This document shows, piece by piece, positions 1-7,628 of a DNA stretch of 33,046 nucleotides. The notes beneath the pieces were generated by a model. It was not told the DNA's origin and did no database searches. It saw only the letters and a list, made by a program, of their open reading frames with translations. Within the stretch, counting starts at the first letter, position 1. The number at the start of each line of letters is the position of its first letter. The DNA is from JTS-RE9 sp964649195 (GTDB lineage: Bacteria; Planctomycetota; Phycisphaerae; Phycisphaerales; Phycisphaeraceae), in contig CAZYPK010000042.1 in the NCBI GenBank assembly GCA_964649195.1, positions 1 to 33,046 on the forward strand, read 5' to 3'. The position numbers and the translations under genes were made by a program.

Positions 1-60
1 GCTCGGCGGGAGCCTCGCCCTCCCAGCGGGAGCTTCGTCCTCCCATATGCTTTTGCCCTG
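1..60. repeat. Mosaic palindromic-repeat fragment at window edge
   Basis: Positions 2-25 are the exact reverse complement of a module found twice in tandem at 32885-32952 (the tggga-gggcgaggctcccgc-cgag type). A second, degenerate copy of the same module follows at 24-43. Positions 44-60 (catatgcttttgccctg) match the right terminus of the 222-bp palindrome at 25597-25613 with two mismatches. The piece therefore joins an inner module of one repeat family to the end of another. The rest lies outside the window. Confidence 0.7.
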
Positions 61-77
61 AACAACCTCCGAAATCA

Positions 78-107
78 TTATCATGGATCAGCGTCATCGT
101 TTAGAAT
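78..107 (+). promoter_or_regulatory. Possible sigma70-type promoter
   Basis: TTATCA at 78-83 and TAGAAT at 102-107 are separated by 18 bp. They lie 60 bp upstream of the ATG at 168. The -10 matches consensus at five of six positions and the -35 at four of six. This rests on sequence pattern only and may be fortuitous. Confidence 0.3.
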
Positions 108-167
108 GCGTGTTCGATTTTTCTCCTTCGCATCGTCGCATTCAGGCGTCTTACCGGGAGTTCAGGC

Positions 168-2042
168 ATGATCACTCATGGGTTTCAGGTTGCAGCCGTG
201 CTGTTGTCGTTGTCGTTCTCGTTGTCGTTCGCGTTCGCGGAGGATGCGGGGAAGCTGTTTGACGACCTGTACGGATCGCGGGTCAAGGCGGTGACGGCCA
301 GCCGGGACAAGGCGGATGACGTGGCGCTGGCGGGAGAGATATTGGAGTCGGCGCGGACGCTGGCGGAATCACCGGCGGTACAGGCGGTGTTTGCGGACAA
401 GGCGTATGGGCTGGCGGCGAACGTGCCGGAGGGGATGGACATCGCGGTGGAGGCGGCCAGGCTGGTGGGGACGGCCGACCCGAAGCGGGCCGGTGAGAAC
501 CGGGAGCGGGTGATGCGCGTGCTGCGGACGGGCCTGAACCGGGGCACGGCGGAGGAGCGGAAGAAGGCGGGGCAACGGCTGATCCACGAGGCGGTCGCGG
601 CCGCCGACGTGCTGGCCGAGGCCGAGCCTGTCGAGGCGGCGGGACTCTACCGGCAAGCGCTGACGGTGGCGTTGCAACTCAAGGACCCCGACGCGGCATC
701 GATCCGCGCCGCGCTCGAAGGGGTCACGGCCCGTGCCACGACGGCGACGAAAATCTCGCAGTTGCAGGAACGGCTGCTGGCCAACGCGAACGACAAGGCC
801 ACCGCCAAAACGCTGGCGGAACTGCTGGTGATGGAGATGGACGCGCCATCCGCTGCCGTGTCGCCGGCCTCGCTTTCGGGTGACGCGGCGCTGATGGCCA
901 ATGTCGCCGCCGCAGGCAAGCCTTCGCTCGACTGGTCGAAGGAGGAGGCCCACGCCTTGGCGCAGTGGTACCACGACTTCGCCGGCAGATCGTCGCCCGT
1001 CATGAAGCCGAAGCTGCTGCGCAAGGCGGCCACGGCTTACGAGCGGTTCCTCGCCATGCACGCCGACAACGATGCCCCGCGACTCAAGGCCACCATCGTG
1101 CTCAAGGAGATCGAGAAGGACCTGGGCGGCTCCGCCTCATCGATCGCCTCCGCGTTGCCGACGCGCCCCGGTCCCGCACCCGTCCCGCAGCCGACGCCCG
1201 ACAAGCCCGCCGCCAACGAGGATGACACCAAGACCCCGGCCAACTTCGTCCTGCCGATGAAGCTCGATTCGTTCGTCATCACCCATGACATCCAGTTCGA
1301 CAGCACGCGCGGCATCTACACCCTCGATGGCCAGACCAAGGTCAAAGACGGCCATCACTCCAGGCGCATCTACATCGATGTGGGCCCCGGCGTGCAGATA
1401 CAGGGCGGCAAGATTCATCTCTCCACGCGCGGCCACCTGCGCATCAAGGGCACGCCGCAGAAGCCGGTCGTCTTTCGTGACGTGGAAATCATTCAGGACC
1501 TGAGCGGCTCGTTCACCGCCGAGCACGCGGTCTTCGAGAACGTCACCTTCCGCAAGGGCGGCGTCTGGTGGGCCAATTACTCCTCCAAGTGGACGTTCAC
1601 CGGGTGCATCCTGCACAAGTGCCGGTTCCCGAAACTCACCAACGTGGACTACGCCTTCAAGTTCCGCAACACCTCCTTCACCTACATGACCTTCCCCGAA
1701 ACGGAAGGCCCCTTCACGCACGAATGGCGCACCATCGAAAATTGCAACTTCATCGGCTGCACCGTGCCGCCGACGATCGGCTGGTGTACGAAAAACGCGA
1801 ACTTCTACGGCTGCGAGTTCCCCGCCGGCGTCAAATACAAGGGCAAGGATGTGACCAGCGAAATCTACCTCTTCAAAACCAAAGGCGCCGCCCCGCAAGC
1901 CGTCTGGCTCAGCGAACCGGACGCGGGCAAGGTGACGGTGAAGCCGGCCTTGAAACCGTTCGACGTGCAGAAGTTCTCCGCAAAACCCGCCATCCCGGAA
2001 CTCATCGGCGACCGCACCGTCGCGGGCGTGCTCTTCGAGTGA
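168..2042 (+). CDS. Secreted protein with helical N-terminal half and beta-helix-like C-terminal half
   Basis: I do not recognise the family. The 624-residue product begins with a signal peptide (hydrophobic core about residues 8-22, likely cleavage after AFA). Residues about 25-330 are Ala/Leu/Lys/Glu-rich and look like helical repeats, perhaps TPR-like. A Pro/Asp-rich linker (about 335-360) follows. Residues about 365-580 contain short beta-strand rungs rich in Phe, Asn, Cys and Gly (for example FENVTF, FTGCIL, FYGCEF), as in right-handed parallel beta-helix proteins. The ATG at 168 is chosen because GGGAG lies 7 bp upstream and a good signal peptide follows. The signal-peptide codons are an imperfect tcgttg microsatellite (about 203-238). 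It is probably exported to the periplasm or cell surface. Function is unknown. Confidence 0.75.
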   Translation: MITHGFQVAAVLLSLSFSLSFAFAEDAGKLFDDLYGSRVKAVTASRDKADDVALAGEILESARTLAESPAVQAVFADKAYGLAANVPEGMDIAVEAARLVGTADPKRAGENRERVMRVLRTGLNRGTAEERKKAGQRLIHEAVAAADVLAEAEPVEAAGLYRQALTVALQLKDPDAASIRAALEGVTARATTATKISQLQERLLANANDKATAKTLAELLVMEMDAPSAAVSPASLSGDAALMANVAAAGKPSLDWSKEEAHALAQWYHDFAGRSSPVMKPKLLRKAATAYERFLAMHADNDAPRLKATIVLKEIEKDLGGSASSIASALPTRPGPAPVPQPTPDKPAANEDDTKTPANFVLPMKLDSFVITHDIQFDSTRGIYTLDGQTKVKDGHHSRRIYIDVGPGVQIQGGKIHLSTRGHLRIKGTPQKPVVFRDVEIIQDLSGSFTAEHAVFENVTFRKGGVWWANYSSKWTFTGCILHKCRFPKLTNVDYAFKFRNTSFTYMTFPETEGPFTHEWRTIENCNFIGCTVPPTIGWCTKNANFYGCEFPAGVKYKGKDVTSEIYLFKTKGAAPQAVWLSEPDAGKVTVKPALKPFDVQKFSAKPAIPELIGDRTVAGVLFE

Positions 2043-2087
2043 TGCAGGCTTGTGATGCTGCGCGGCGGGTGGCCGGGGGTGAACCGG

Positions 2088-2205
2088 GGGTGGCTGGGGC
2101 TGAAGACTCGGCGCAAGCCCCGGCCAAGCGACCATCGACTTTCGGTTGCGCCACCTTGCTTCGCGCATCCGGGCCGGGGCTTCGCGGACTCAGCCCCAGC
2201 CACCC
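2088..2205. repeat. Inverted repeat with gggtggctggggctgag arms
   Basis: The left arm 2088-2125 and right arm 2172-2205 are imperfect inverted copies (gggtggctggggctga... ending in gccccggcc). The same arm occurs singly at 21926-21960, and part of it (agccccagccaccc) at 12930-12943. A further partial copy sits at about 2214-2228. It fills most of the 275-bp spacer between the beta-helix protein and the HupE-like gene. Confidence 0.8.
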
Positions 2206-2317
2206 GTCGCCGAGCCTTCAGCCCCAGCCATCACCCATCGCGTGTGGGATTTCACGGCGGCTTCCGCAGGCTTGCGGTACCGCGCGGATCACTACAATGC
2301 GGCGGGAGGTTTCCGTG

Positions 2318-3532
2318 ATGAAACGATTGTTCCGCCTGATCTGCGTCGGATTTCTGTTGTTGTCCGCCGGGGCGTCAACGCTTCAGGCTCATCCATCGCC
2401 GCTGGCGCAGGCCCGGTTGCAGATCGATGCGAAGGCGCAGACTTATGAGCTGCTCATCGATTGCGATGTCACGGCGATGGTCATGGGGCACGCGCCGGGG
2501 CATCTGACGGAAGACCTGGCTGTGCAACTGGCCAAGCTGACGCGGGATCAACTGGCCGACCATGTGGAGCGCATCCGCGAGTGGTTCATCTCGCAGATGG
2601 AGGTGGCCATCGACCGTGCGGTCGTGCAGCCGGCGGAGGTGGTGTTTCCCGACATCGCCACGATTCGCAGGACGGATCGGGTCACGGAGCCGGGGGATGA
2701 TGTCGGCGCGGTTCGCACCCGGCAATCGACGATCATCGTTCGCGGGTCCTTGCCTGCCGGGGCGCGCGGGCTGGCGCTTCGGCTGCCTCGTGAGGTGGGG
2801 CCGGCGTTGCTGGTGGCGCGTCGGGATGCGGTCGATCTGCCGATGCAACTGCTGGCGGCCTACCAGCGAAGCCGGGCCGTGGCGGTGAGCGATCAGCCGC
2901 TGCCCGCCGATGCCGACGCCGGCGCGGAAGGGGAAGAGGAAGACGCCGGCGGCGGCGAAGGCATTCCGCCCGGGGTGATCACGGCGGGGCAGTTTCTGGC
3001 GCTGGGGTTCTGGCACATCATCCCCGACGGGCCGGACCACATTCTGTTTGTGCTGGGCTTGTTTCTGCTCTCGGCGCACTGGAAGCCGCTGCTCTGGCAG
3101 GTGACGGCGTTCACGCTGGCGCACTCGGTGACGCTGGCGCTGGCGATGTACGACGTGGTGCGGTTGCCTTCGAACATCGTCGAGCCGCTGATCGCGGCAT
3201 CGATCGCCTTCATCGCCATCGAGAATCTGTTCACGACGAAACTCCAGCCCTGGCGACCGATCGTGGTCTTCGCCTTCGGCCTGCTGCACGGGCTGGGGTT
3301 CGCGGGCGTGCTGTCGGAACTGCAACTGCCCGCCGGCCAGTTCGCCCCGGCGATCCTGGGCTTCAACCTCGGCGTGGAAGCGGGGCAGCTCGCGGTGATC
3401 GGCCTGGCGTTCCTCGCGGTGGGCTGGTGGCGACAGAGCAAGCATTACCGATCCGCCGTCATCATCCCCGCTTCGCTGGTCATCGCCATCATCGGCATCT
3501 ACTGGACCATCGAACGGGTGATGGGGGCGTGA
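2318..3532 (+). CDS. HupE/UreJ-like integral membrane protein
   Basis: The product has 404 residues. It has a signal peptide (about 1-26), an extracytoplasmic region of about 180 residues with an Asp/Glu-rich stretch (residues about 193-215), and a C-terminal membrane domain with about six hydrophobic segments. The signature HIIPDGPDHILFVLGLFLL (residues 233-251) is typical of the HupE/UreJ_2 family, whose members are proposed nickel/cobalt transporters or, in many genomes, proteins of unknown role. A second family-like block is FGLLHGLGFAGVL. There is no hydrogenase or urease gene nearby, so the transported substrate, if any, is unknown. The ATG at 2318 is preferred to the ATG at 2297 because GGGAGG (2304-2309) precedes it at a normal distance. 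The reading frame stays open far upstream, but that part overlaps the previous gene and a repeat. Confidence 0.85.
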   Translation: MKRLFRLICVGFLLLSAGASTLQAHPSPLAQARLQIDAKAQTYELLIDCDVTAMVMGHAPGHLTEDLAVQLAKLTRDQLADHVERIREWFISQMEVAIDRAVVQPAEVVFPDIATIRRTDRVTEPGDDVGAVRTRQSTIIVRGSLPAGARGLALRLPREVGPALLVARRDAVDLPMQLLAAYQRSRAVAVSDQPLPADADAGAEGEEEDAGGGEGIPPGVITAGQFLALGFWHIIPDGPDHILFVLGLFLLSAHWKPLLWQVTAFTLAHSVTLALAMYDVVRLPSNIVEPLIAASIAFIAIENLFTTKLQPWRPIVVFAFGLLHGLGFAGVLSELQLPAGQFAPAILGFNLGVEAGQLAVIGLAFLAVGWWRQSKHYRSAVIIPASLVIAIIGIYWTIERVMGA

Positions 3533-3563
3533 TGCATACGCCACGAAATGAACATGTTCTCCC

Positions 3564-3708
3564 CGTTTATTGATGGTCACTTTAAGAAAAGCCTCAAACC
3601 CAAAGGTGAGGTCCGCCGAACCCTTGGGGTATCGAACCGGAATACCCCGACGGCTCGCGGACTCGCCATCGGGCTTGGGGCTTTTACTAAAGTGACCATC
3701 AATAAACG
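3564..3708. repeat. 145-bp nested palindrome (class B)
   Basis: Perfect 21-bp outer arms lie at 3564-3584 and 3688-3708. Inside, the strand folds back again imperfectly. Positions 3642-3676 are an exact 35-bp reverse-complement match to 15790-15824 in a second element, whose outer stems are unrelated. It sits between the HupE-like gene and the LOG-family gene and is unlikely to be coding. Confidence 0.9.
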
Positions 3709-3760
3709 TTTTCATGTCGCGTCATCCGTCGTACCCTCCTCCCGCTACCATGTTCCCACC

Positions 3761-4828
3761 ATGAGTTCCATCACGCCATCTTCGTCTTCCGCACAGGACC
3801 ACGCCCTCTTCGCCGCCATCGATGCCGTCGTGCGGCAGGCCGGCGCCGATCCTGAATCCGTCGTCGGCAGCGTGGCCAGGGAGATGGTGCACACCACCGT
3901 CAAGCTGCTGCGCGACCGGGCCGACGAAGGCGAGATGAAACTCATCAGCCGCAGTCTCAAGGAACTTCGCTATGCCTTGAAGGTTTTCAGCGGCTACGGG
4001 GCGGTACACAAAATCTCCATCTTCGGCTCGGCCCGCACCAGGGAAGAGCATCCCGACTACCAGTCCGCCGTCGGCTTCGGCAAGGCGATGGCGGAGGCGG
4101 GGTGGATGGTCATCACCGGCGCAGGCGGCGGCATCATGGCGGCGGGCCACGGCGGGGCAGGCGCGGAGCGATCCTTCGGCGTCGCCATCCGTCTCCCCTT
4201 CGAAACCACCGCCAACGAAACCATCATCAACGACCCCAAGCTCATCACCTTCCGCTACTTCTTCACCCGCAAGCTCATGTTCATGTGGCAGTCCCACGCC
4301 ATCGCCCTCTACCCAGGCGGCTTCGGCACCCAGGACGAAGGCTTCGAGGCCCTCACCCTCGTCCAGACCGGCAAGGCGCCCACCGTCCCCATCGTCATGC
4401 TCGAACACCCCGGCGGAACCTACTGGAAACACTGGGACCGCTACGTCCGCGAGGAACTGCTCGCCGCCGGCCTGATCAGCCCCGAAGACCTCAACCTCTA
4501 CTTCATCACCGACGACATCACCGCCGCCGAGCGACACGTGCTCGACTTCTACCGCAACTACCATTCGCAACGCTACGTCAACGACACCCTCGTTCTCCGC
4601 GTGCAGCGGCCCATCACCGCGAAACAACTCGAAGCGCTCAACGAGGAATTCAAATCGCTGGTGAAGGAGGGAACCATCGAACAAGGCGGCCCGCTCAAAC
4701 AGGAACAGGAACTCCCGCAACTGCCGCGCATCTGTTTCACCTACACGAAATACCACTTCGGCAAGCTCCGCGCGATGATCGACCGCATCAACCAATTCGA
4801 CATGGACAACACCCGGCCGACGGCGTGA
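3761..4828 (+). CDS. LOG-family Rossmann protein (TIGR00730/PpnN-like)
   Basis: The product has 355 residues. It carries the family signatures GAGGGIMAAGHGG (about residues 125-137) and YPGGFGTQDEGFE (about 183-195), the nucleotide-binding and catalytic loop of LOG-type proteins. Known members cleave nucleoside 5'-monophosphates to ribose 5-phosphate and a base, as in cytokinin activation or PpnN nucleotide turnover. It is longer than the roughly 190-residue minimal LOG. A helical N-terminal extension (about 90 residues) and a C-terminal region after residue 250 make it closer to the larger PpnN-like or 'nucleotide-binding' types. The product is probably cytoplasmic. The ATG at 3761 is preferred; the open frame extending upstream to 3548 runs through a palindromic repeat. 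No Shine-Dalgarno is visible. Substrate is inferred, not shown. Confidence 0.85.
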   Translation: MSSITPSSSSAQDHALFAAIDAVVRQAGADPESVVGSVAREMVHTTVKLLRDRADEGEMKLISRSLKELRYALKVFSGYGAVHKISIFGSARTREEHPDYQSAVGFGKAMAEAGWMVITGAGGGIMAAGHGGAGAERSFGVAIRLPFETTANETIINDPKLITFRYFFTRKLMFMWQSHAIALYPGGFGTQDEGFEALTLVQTGKAPTVPIVMLEHPGGTYWKHWDRYVREELLAAGLISPEDLNLYFITDDITAAERHVLDFYRNYHSQRYVNDTLVLRVQRPITAKQLEALNEEFKSLVKEGTIEQGGPLKQEQELPQLPRICFTYTKYHFGKLRAMIDRINQFDMDNTRPTA

Positions 4829-4852
4829 TGATCTTGAGCGTTTCAGAATATG

Positions 4853-5005
4853 AACCACAGATGAACACCGATGAAATACCGAAATGAAATCCTGGATAAC
4901 CTCACATCCAAGCCGCTTGCGGCGTAGCAATCCCCTGGTTCACGGTGCATCGGGAATTATCCAGAAGTTCCTTGTATCTGTGTCCATCGGTGTTCATCTG
5001 TGGTT
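4853..5005. repeat. Nested inverted repeat containing a class A element
   Basis: Outer arms of 21 bp (4853-4873 and 4985-5005) are perfect inverted copies. Enclosed at 4892-4964 is a class A element with ctggataac/attatccag ends and the core aagccgcttgcggc followed by aatcccctggttcacggt. Related class A copies lie at 9188-9261, 15113-15192, 23711-23775 and, as a half copy, at 32861-32885. The block fills the spacer before the aldolase gene. Confidence 0.88.
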
Positions 5006-5042
5006 ATTTTTTCGGCTTTGAATGAATGACGAGTGATAGTCC

Positions 5043-6101
5043 ATGAAACCAGTCTCCACACCGCAATCCCTCCCCCGCCGCCAGTTCGCCAGTGACAACT
5101 ACGCGGGCATCTGCCCCGAAGCCTGGGCCGCGATGGCGCAGGCCAACGCGGGACACAGCCGGGCTTATGGTGATGATGCCTGGACCCAGCGGGCCACCGA
5201 CATGCTGCGCGAGCTGTTCGAGATCGACTGCGAAGTCTTCTTCACCTTCAACGGCACCGCCGCCAACTCGCTTACGCTCGCCTCGCTGTGCCAGTCGTAT
5301 CACTCCATCATCTGCCACCCGCTGGCCCACATCGAAACCGATGAGTGCGGCGGCCCGGAGTTCTTCTCCAACGGCACCAAGGTGCTCATCGCCTCCGGCG
5401 ACAACGGCAAGATCGATCCCGCTTCCGTCGAACACATCGTCAAACGCCGCGATGATGTGCATTACCCCAAGCCTCGCGCCGTCAGCATCACGCAGGCCAC
5501 CGAACTGGGCACGGTCTATACCGTCAAGGAACTGGATCGCCTGGGCGAAACCGCCCGCAGACTCAACCTGAAAATCCACATGGATGGCGCACGCTTCGCC
5601 AATGCAGTCGCTTCGCTGAACGTCGCGCCCAAGGAAATCACATGGAAAGTCGGCGTCGATGTCCTCTGCTTCGGCGGCACGAAAAACGGCCTGGCGGTGG
5701 GCGAAGCGGTCGTCTTCTTCAAGAAGGAACTCGCCGAGGAATTCGACTACCGCTGCAAACAGGCCGGCCAACTCTGCTCGAAAATGCGCTTCATGGCTGC
5801 ACCCTGGCTGGGCATGCTCGAAGGCGACGCGTGGCTCACACATGCCGCCAGCGCCAACGCCTGCGCGAAGCTGCTGGCCGGCGAAATCGAGAAAATCCCC
5901 GCCATCAAGCTCATCACGCAACCGCAGGCCAATGCCGTCTTCGTCGAACTGCCCAAGGCCGTCGATGACGGTCTGAAACAGCGCGGCTGGTGCTACTACG
6001 ACTTCATCGGCGCCGGCTCCCGCTTCATGTGCGCCTGGGACACGACGGAGGCGGACGTGATGGCGCTGGTGGCGGACATCCGGGAACTGGCCGCGACGTG
6101 A
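5043..6101 (+). CDS. ltaE: Threonine-aldolase-like PLP enzyme (beta-eliminating lyase family)
   Basis: The product has 352 residues and is a fold-type I PLP enzyme. It would cleave L-threonine or L-allo-threonine to glycine and acetaldehyde, or act on a related beta-hydroxy amino acid. Recognisable blocks are FASDNYAG at the start, the early helix FTFNGTAANSL, HIETDECGG (the aromatic-stacking His region), IHMDGARFANA with the cofactor-binding Asp, and FGGTKNG with the Schiff-base lysine at K214. Length and order of blocks fit low-specificity threonine aldolases. No Shine-Dalgarno is obvious, and the ATG at 5043 is the first that keeps the whole domain. It appears monocistronic, with repeats upstream and a restriction-modification-like locus downstream. 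The exact substrate cannot be read from sequence. Confidence 0.88.
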   Translation: MKPVSTPQSLPRRQFASDNYAGICPEAWAAMAQANAGHSRAYGDDAWTQRATDMLRELFEIDCEVFFTFNGTAANSLTLASLCQSYHSIICHPLAHIETDECGGPEFFSNGTKVLIASGDNGKIDPASVEHIVKRRDDVHYPKPRAVSITQATELGTVYTVKELDRLGETARRLNLKIHMDGARFANAVASLNVAPKEITWKVGVDVLCFGGTKNGLAVGEAVVFFKKELAEEFDYRCKQAGQLCSKMRFMAAPWLGMLEGDAWLTHAASANACAKLLAGEIEKIPAIKLITQPQANAVFVELPKAVDDGLKQRGWCYYDFIGAGSRFMCAWDTTEADVMALVADIRELAAT

Positions 6102-6144
6102 CACGTCCGCGGAGGGATGCGATGACGCGGGGACTGCCGTTTAC

Positions 6145-6179
6145 CTTATGGTATGCTACTTATGGTATGCCACTTGACA
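6145..6179 (+). promoter_or_regulatory. Tandem 12-bp direct repeat and possible -35 upstream of the zinc-ribbon/methyltransferase pair
   Basis: The sequence cttatggtatgc occurs at 6145-6156 and 6159-6170, with a 14-bp period. TTGACA follows at 6174-6179, 29 bp before the ATG at 6209. Both repeat copies contain a tatg step that could also serve as a -10. Direct repeats next to the promoter of a modification gene suggest an operator. No candidate regulator other than the adjacent zinc ribbon is visible. Confidence 0.45.
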
Positions 6180-6208
6180 GAAGTCCGTAACGGTGGCACA
6201 CTCCGGCA

Positions 6209-6382
6209 ATGCCGAAGGTCGTGGTCACAGGTTTTCGTTGCGAGCGATGCGAACACATCTGGGTTCCGCGCGTTGAAACAATGGAGCCCAAGGTATGCCC
6301 CAAATGCAAAAGCGCCTACTGGGACACCCCCCGCAGAAAGAAAAAGGCGGCTCGCAGGAAAGGAAGGATGAATCGTCCATGA
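6209..6382 (+). CDS. Small zinc-ribbon protein preceding a DNA methyltransferase
   Basis: The 57-residue product reads MPKVVVTGFRCERCEHIW... and has two Cys pairs, C11-x2-C14 and C30-x2-C33. The second sits in VCPKCKSAYWDTPRRKK, followed by a highly basic tail. This pattern, a CxxC pair near the N-terminus and then CPKCKSxYWDxPR, is a widespread small-protein family that I recall lying beside DNA methyltransferase genes. It probably binds zinc and perhaps nucleic acid. Its stop codon overlaps the methyltransferase start as ATGA (6379-6382), so the two genes are almost certainly translationally coupled. The basic tail and position suggest a DNA-targeting or regulatory partner of the methylase, which is inference. 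Confidence 0.8.
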   Translation: MPKVVVTGFRCERCEHIWVPRVETMEPKVCPKCKSAYWDTPRRKKKAARRKGRMNRP

Positions 6383-7095
6383 CCACGATCAGCGCCGATG
6401 CGACAAAGACCAACGGCAAAGTGAACGGCAACCGCACGGTTTCCGCCGGCTATGTTCCATTGAGCAGCGTCTGGGAGAAGAGCGACGGCGACCTGCTCGA
6501 AGCCATGCTCAACTTTTACCCGACCATCGAGCCGGCCCCGATCCTCGACGCCACCTACAACACGGGGCGGATGTGGAAGGGATCCCATCGCAAGATCGTT
6601 TCAATGGACATCGATCCCAGGCATGAACCGGACATCGTCGGTGACAACCGGATCATGGACGGGGTCCCATCGAACAAGTTCGGGGTCGTCGTTTACGATC
6701 CGCCGCACGTCGGACCGCAAGGAAGAGACAAGAGCGTCAAGCGGTTCGATGTTGATTTCGGTGCGACCATGGAGTGCGGCAAGGAACACGGCTGGACTTT
6801 GAGTTACCTTTACCCGCCTTTTCTCAAGCAGGCCAGGCGAGTATTGAAACCCGACGGCCTGCTGCTGGCAAAAATCACCGACATGGTCAACAGCCATCGT
6901 TCCCGATGGGCGCACTGCGATTTCATGCGGATGGCCGAAGAAGCCGGTTTCACCGTGTGCGATTTGATTGTGAAAATCCGCAATGGTCCGATGATTTCGA
7001 CAAAATGGCAGCACGCGCACCACGCACGCAAGCGACATTGCTTTTGGATCGTTTGCCGCAACGGTTCGTCCTGTGAACGGGAACGACACCATTGA
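6379..7095 (+). CDS. DNA methyltransferase-like protein with DPPH motif
   Basis: The 238-residue product resembles amino-group DNA methyltransferases. The SAM-binding motif I region is ILDATYNTG (residues 55-63), followed by an acidic strand end VSMDIDP (75-80). Catalytic motif IV is VVYDPPHVG (104-112), a DPPH variant of the DPP(Y/F) motif of N4-cytosine/N6-adenine methylases. The later block ARRVLKPDGLLLAKI fits motif VI/VII. It is short, with no obvious large target-recognition domain, so recognition may depend on the coupled zinc ribbon. The start at 6379 gives an ATGA overlap with that gene; an earlier in-frame ATG at 6295 lies inside the zinc ribbon and is rejected. Its stop is only 2 bp from the stop of the convergent endonuclease gene. 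The most likely role is the modification half of a type II system. Confidence 0.78.
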   Translation: MTTISADATKTNGKVNGNRTVSAGYVPLSSVWEKSDGDLLEAMLNFYPTIEPAPILDATYNTGRMWKGSHRKIVSMDIDPRHEPDIVGDNRIMDGVPSNKFGVVVYDPPHVGPQGRDKSVKRFDVDFGATMECGKEHGWTLSYLYPPFLKQARRVLKPDGLLLAKITDMVNSHRSRWAHCDFMRMAEEAGFTVCDLIVKIRNGPMISTKWQHAHHARKRHCFWIVCRNGSSCERERHH

Positions 7096-7097
7096 AT

Positions 7098-7628
7098 TTA
7101 TTCCTTCTTCGCGGGGAACATTTCGTTCCACGCACTCACCCGGTCGGTTCCAGGCCTGCCTTTTCCCGGAGTCTTGCTGCCGAATCCGCTTTCATTCCAA
7201 CTCGGCCGGTAATGCGCCATAAGAGCATATTCGGCGGCAAAAACCCACCATTCACTGGCGAAAGTCAGATAACGGCAAGTCACATCATCAGTCGTGATGT
7301 TCCGGCGACCGTTGATCTTCCCCAAATGCTCGTTCAATCGACTCCGTAAACTGCGCTTGCTCCTGGTGGTTCCCTTGGAGGCTTTTCCGATATAGACGAG
7401 CGCGCCGCGATGGTACAGGGCGTAGATGCCGCTTTCAGTCGGCCCTGCGCCTTTTTTCAAAGGCAGCATTGGACTGCCTTCGAGTCTTTCCACCACCTGC
7501 TCGCGAATGCCTCGATCCAAATCGAAGTCAAAACGGTGAGGATCGACAGGACAATCGTCATATTCGTTGGGTGGGTTATCGACCATGAGGCATGGTTGCT
7601 CCGCATTTGATTTCAACGCTTTGTTCAT
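7098..7628 (-). CDS. Eco29kI-like GIY-YIG restriction endonuclease
   Basis: The 176-residue product has a GIY-YIG nuclease core: GIY at 67-69, VYIG at 78-81, SLRSRLNEH with R97 and H101, then E133 and N145 in AAEYALMAHYRPSWN. The end, GFGSKTPGKGR...S-x-WNEMFP, matches the C-terminal pattern I recall for the Eco29kI family of type II enzymes. The R-to-H spacing (4) and E-to-N spacing (12) also agree with my memory of the Eco29kI active site. Eco29kI itself cuts CCGCGG; specificity here is unknown. The ATG at 7628 overlaps the stop of the upstream minus-strand gene (ATGA). A second Met at 7586 is an alternative start. The gene converges on the methyltransferase. Confidence 0.82.
   Translation of the reverse strand: MNKALKSNAEQPCLMVDNPPNEYDDCPVDPHRFDFDLDRGIREQVVERLEGSPMLPLKKGAGPTESGIYALYHRGALVYIGKASKGTTRSKRSLRSRLNEHLGKINGRRNITTDDVTCRYLTFASEWWVFAAEYALMAHYRPSWNESGFGSKTPGKGRPGTDRVSAWNEMFPAKKE

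Noticed and set aside
1568..2317. Long open extension upstream of the HupE-like gene
   Set aside because: It overlaps the beta-helix gene in another frame and then an inverted repeat. A signal peptide and Shine-Dalgarno mark the start at 2318.
3548..3760. N-terminal extension of the LOG-family protein
   Set aside because: The extension is translated from the class B palindrome, and the conserved protein fits the ATG at 3761.
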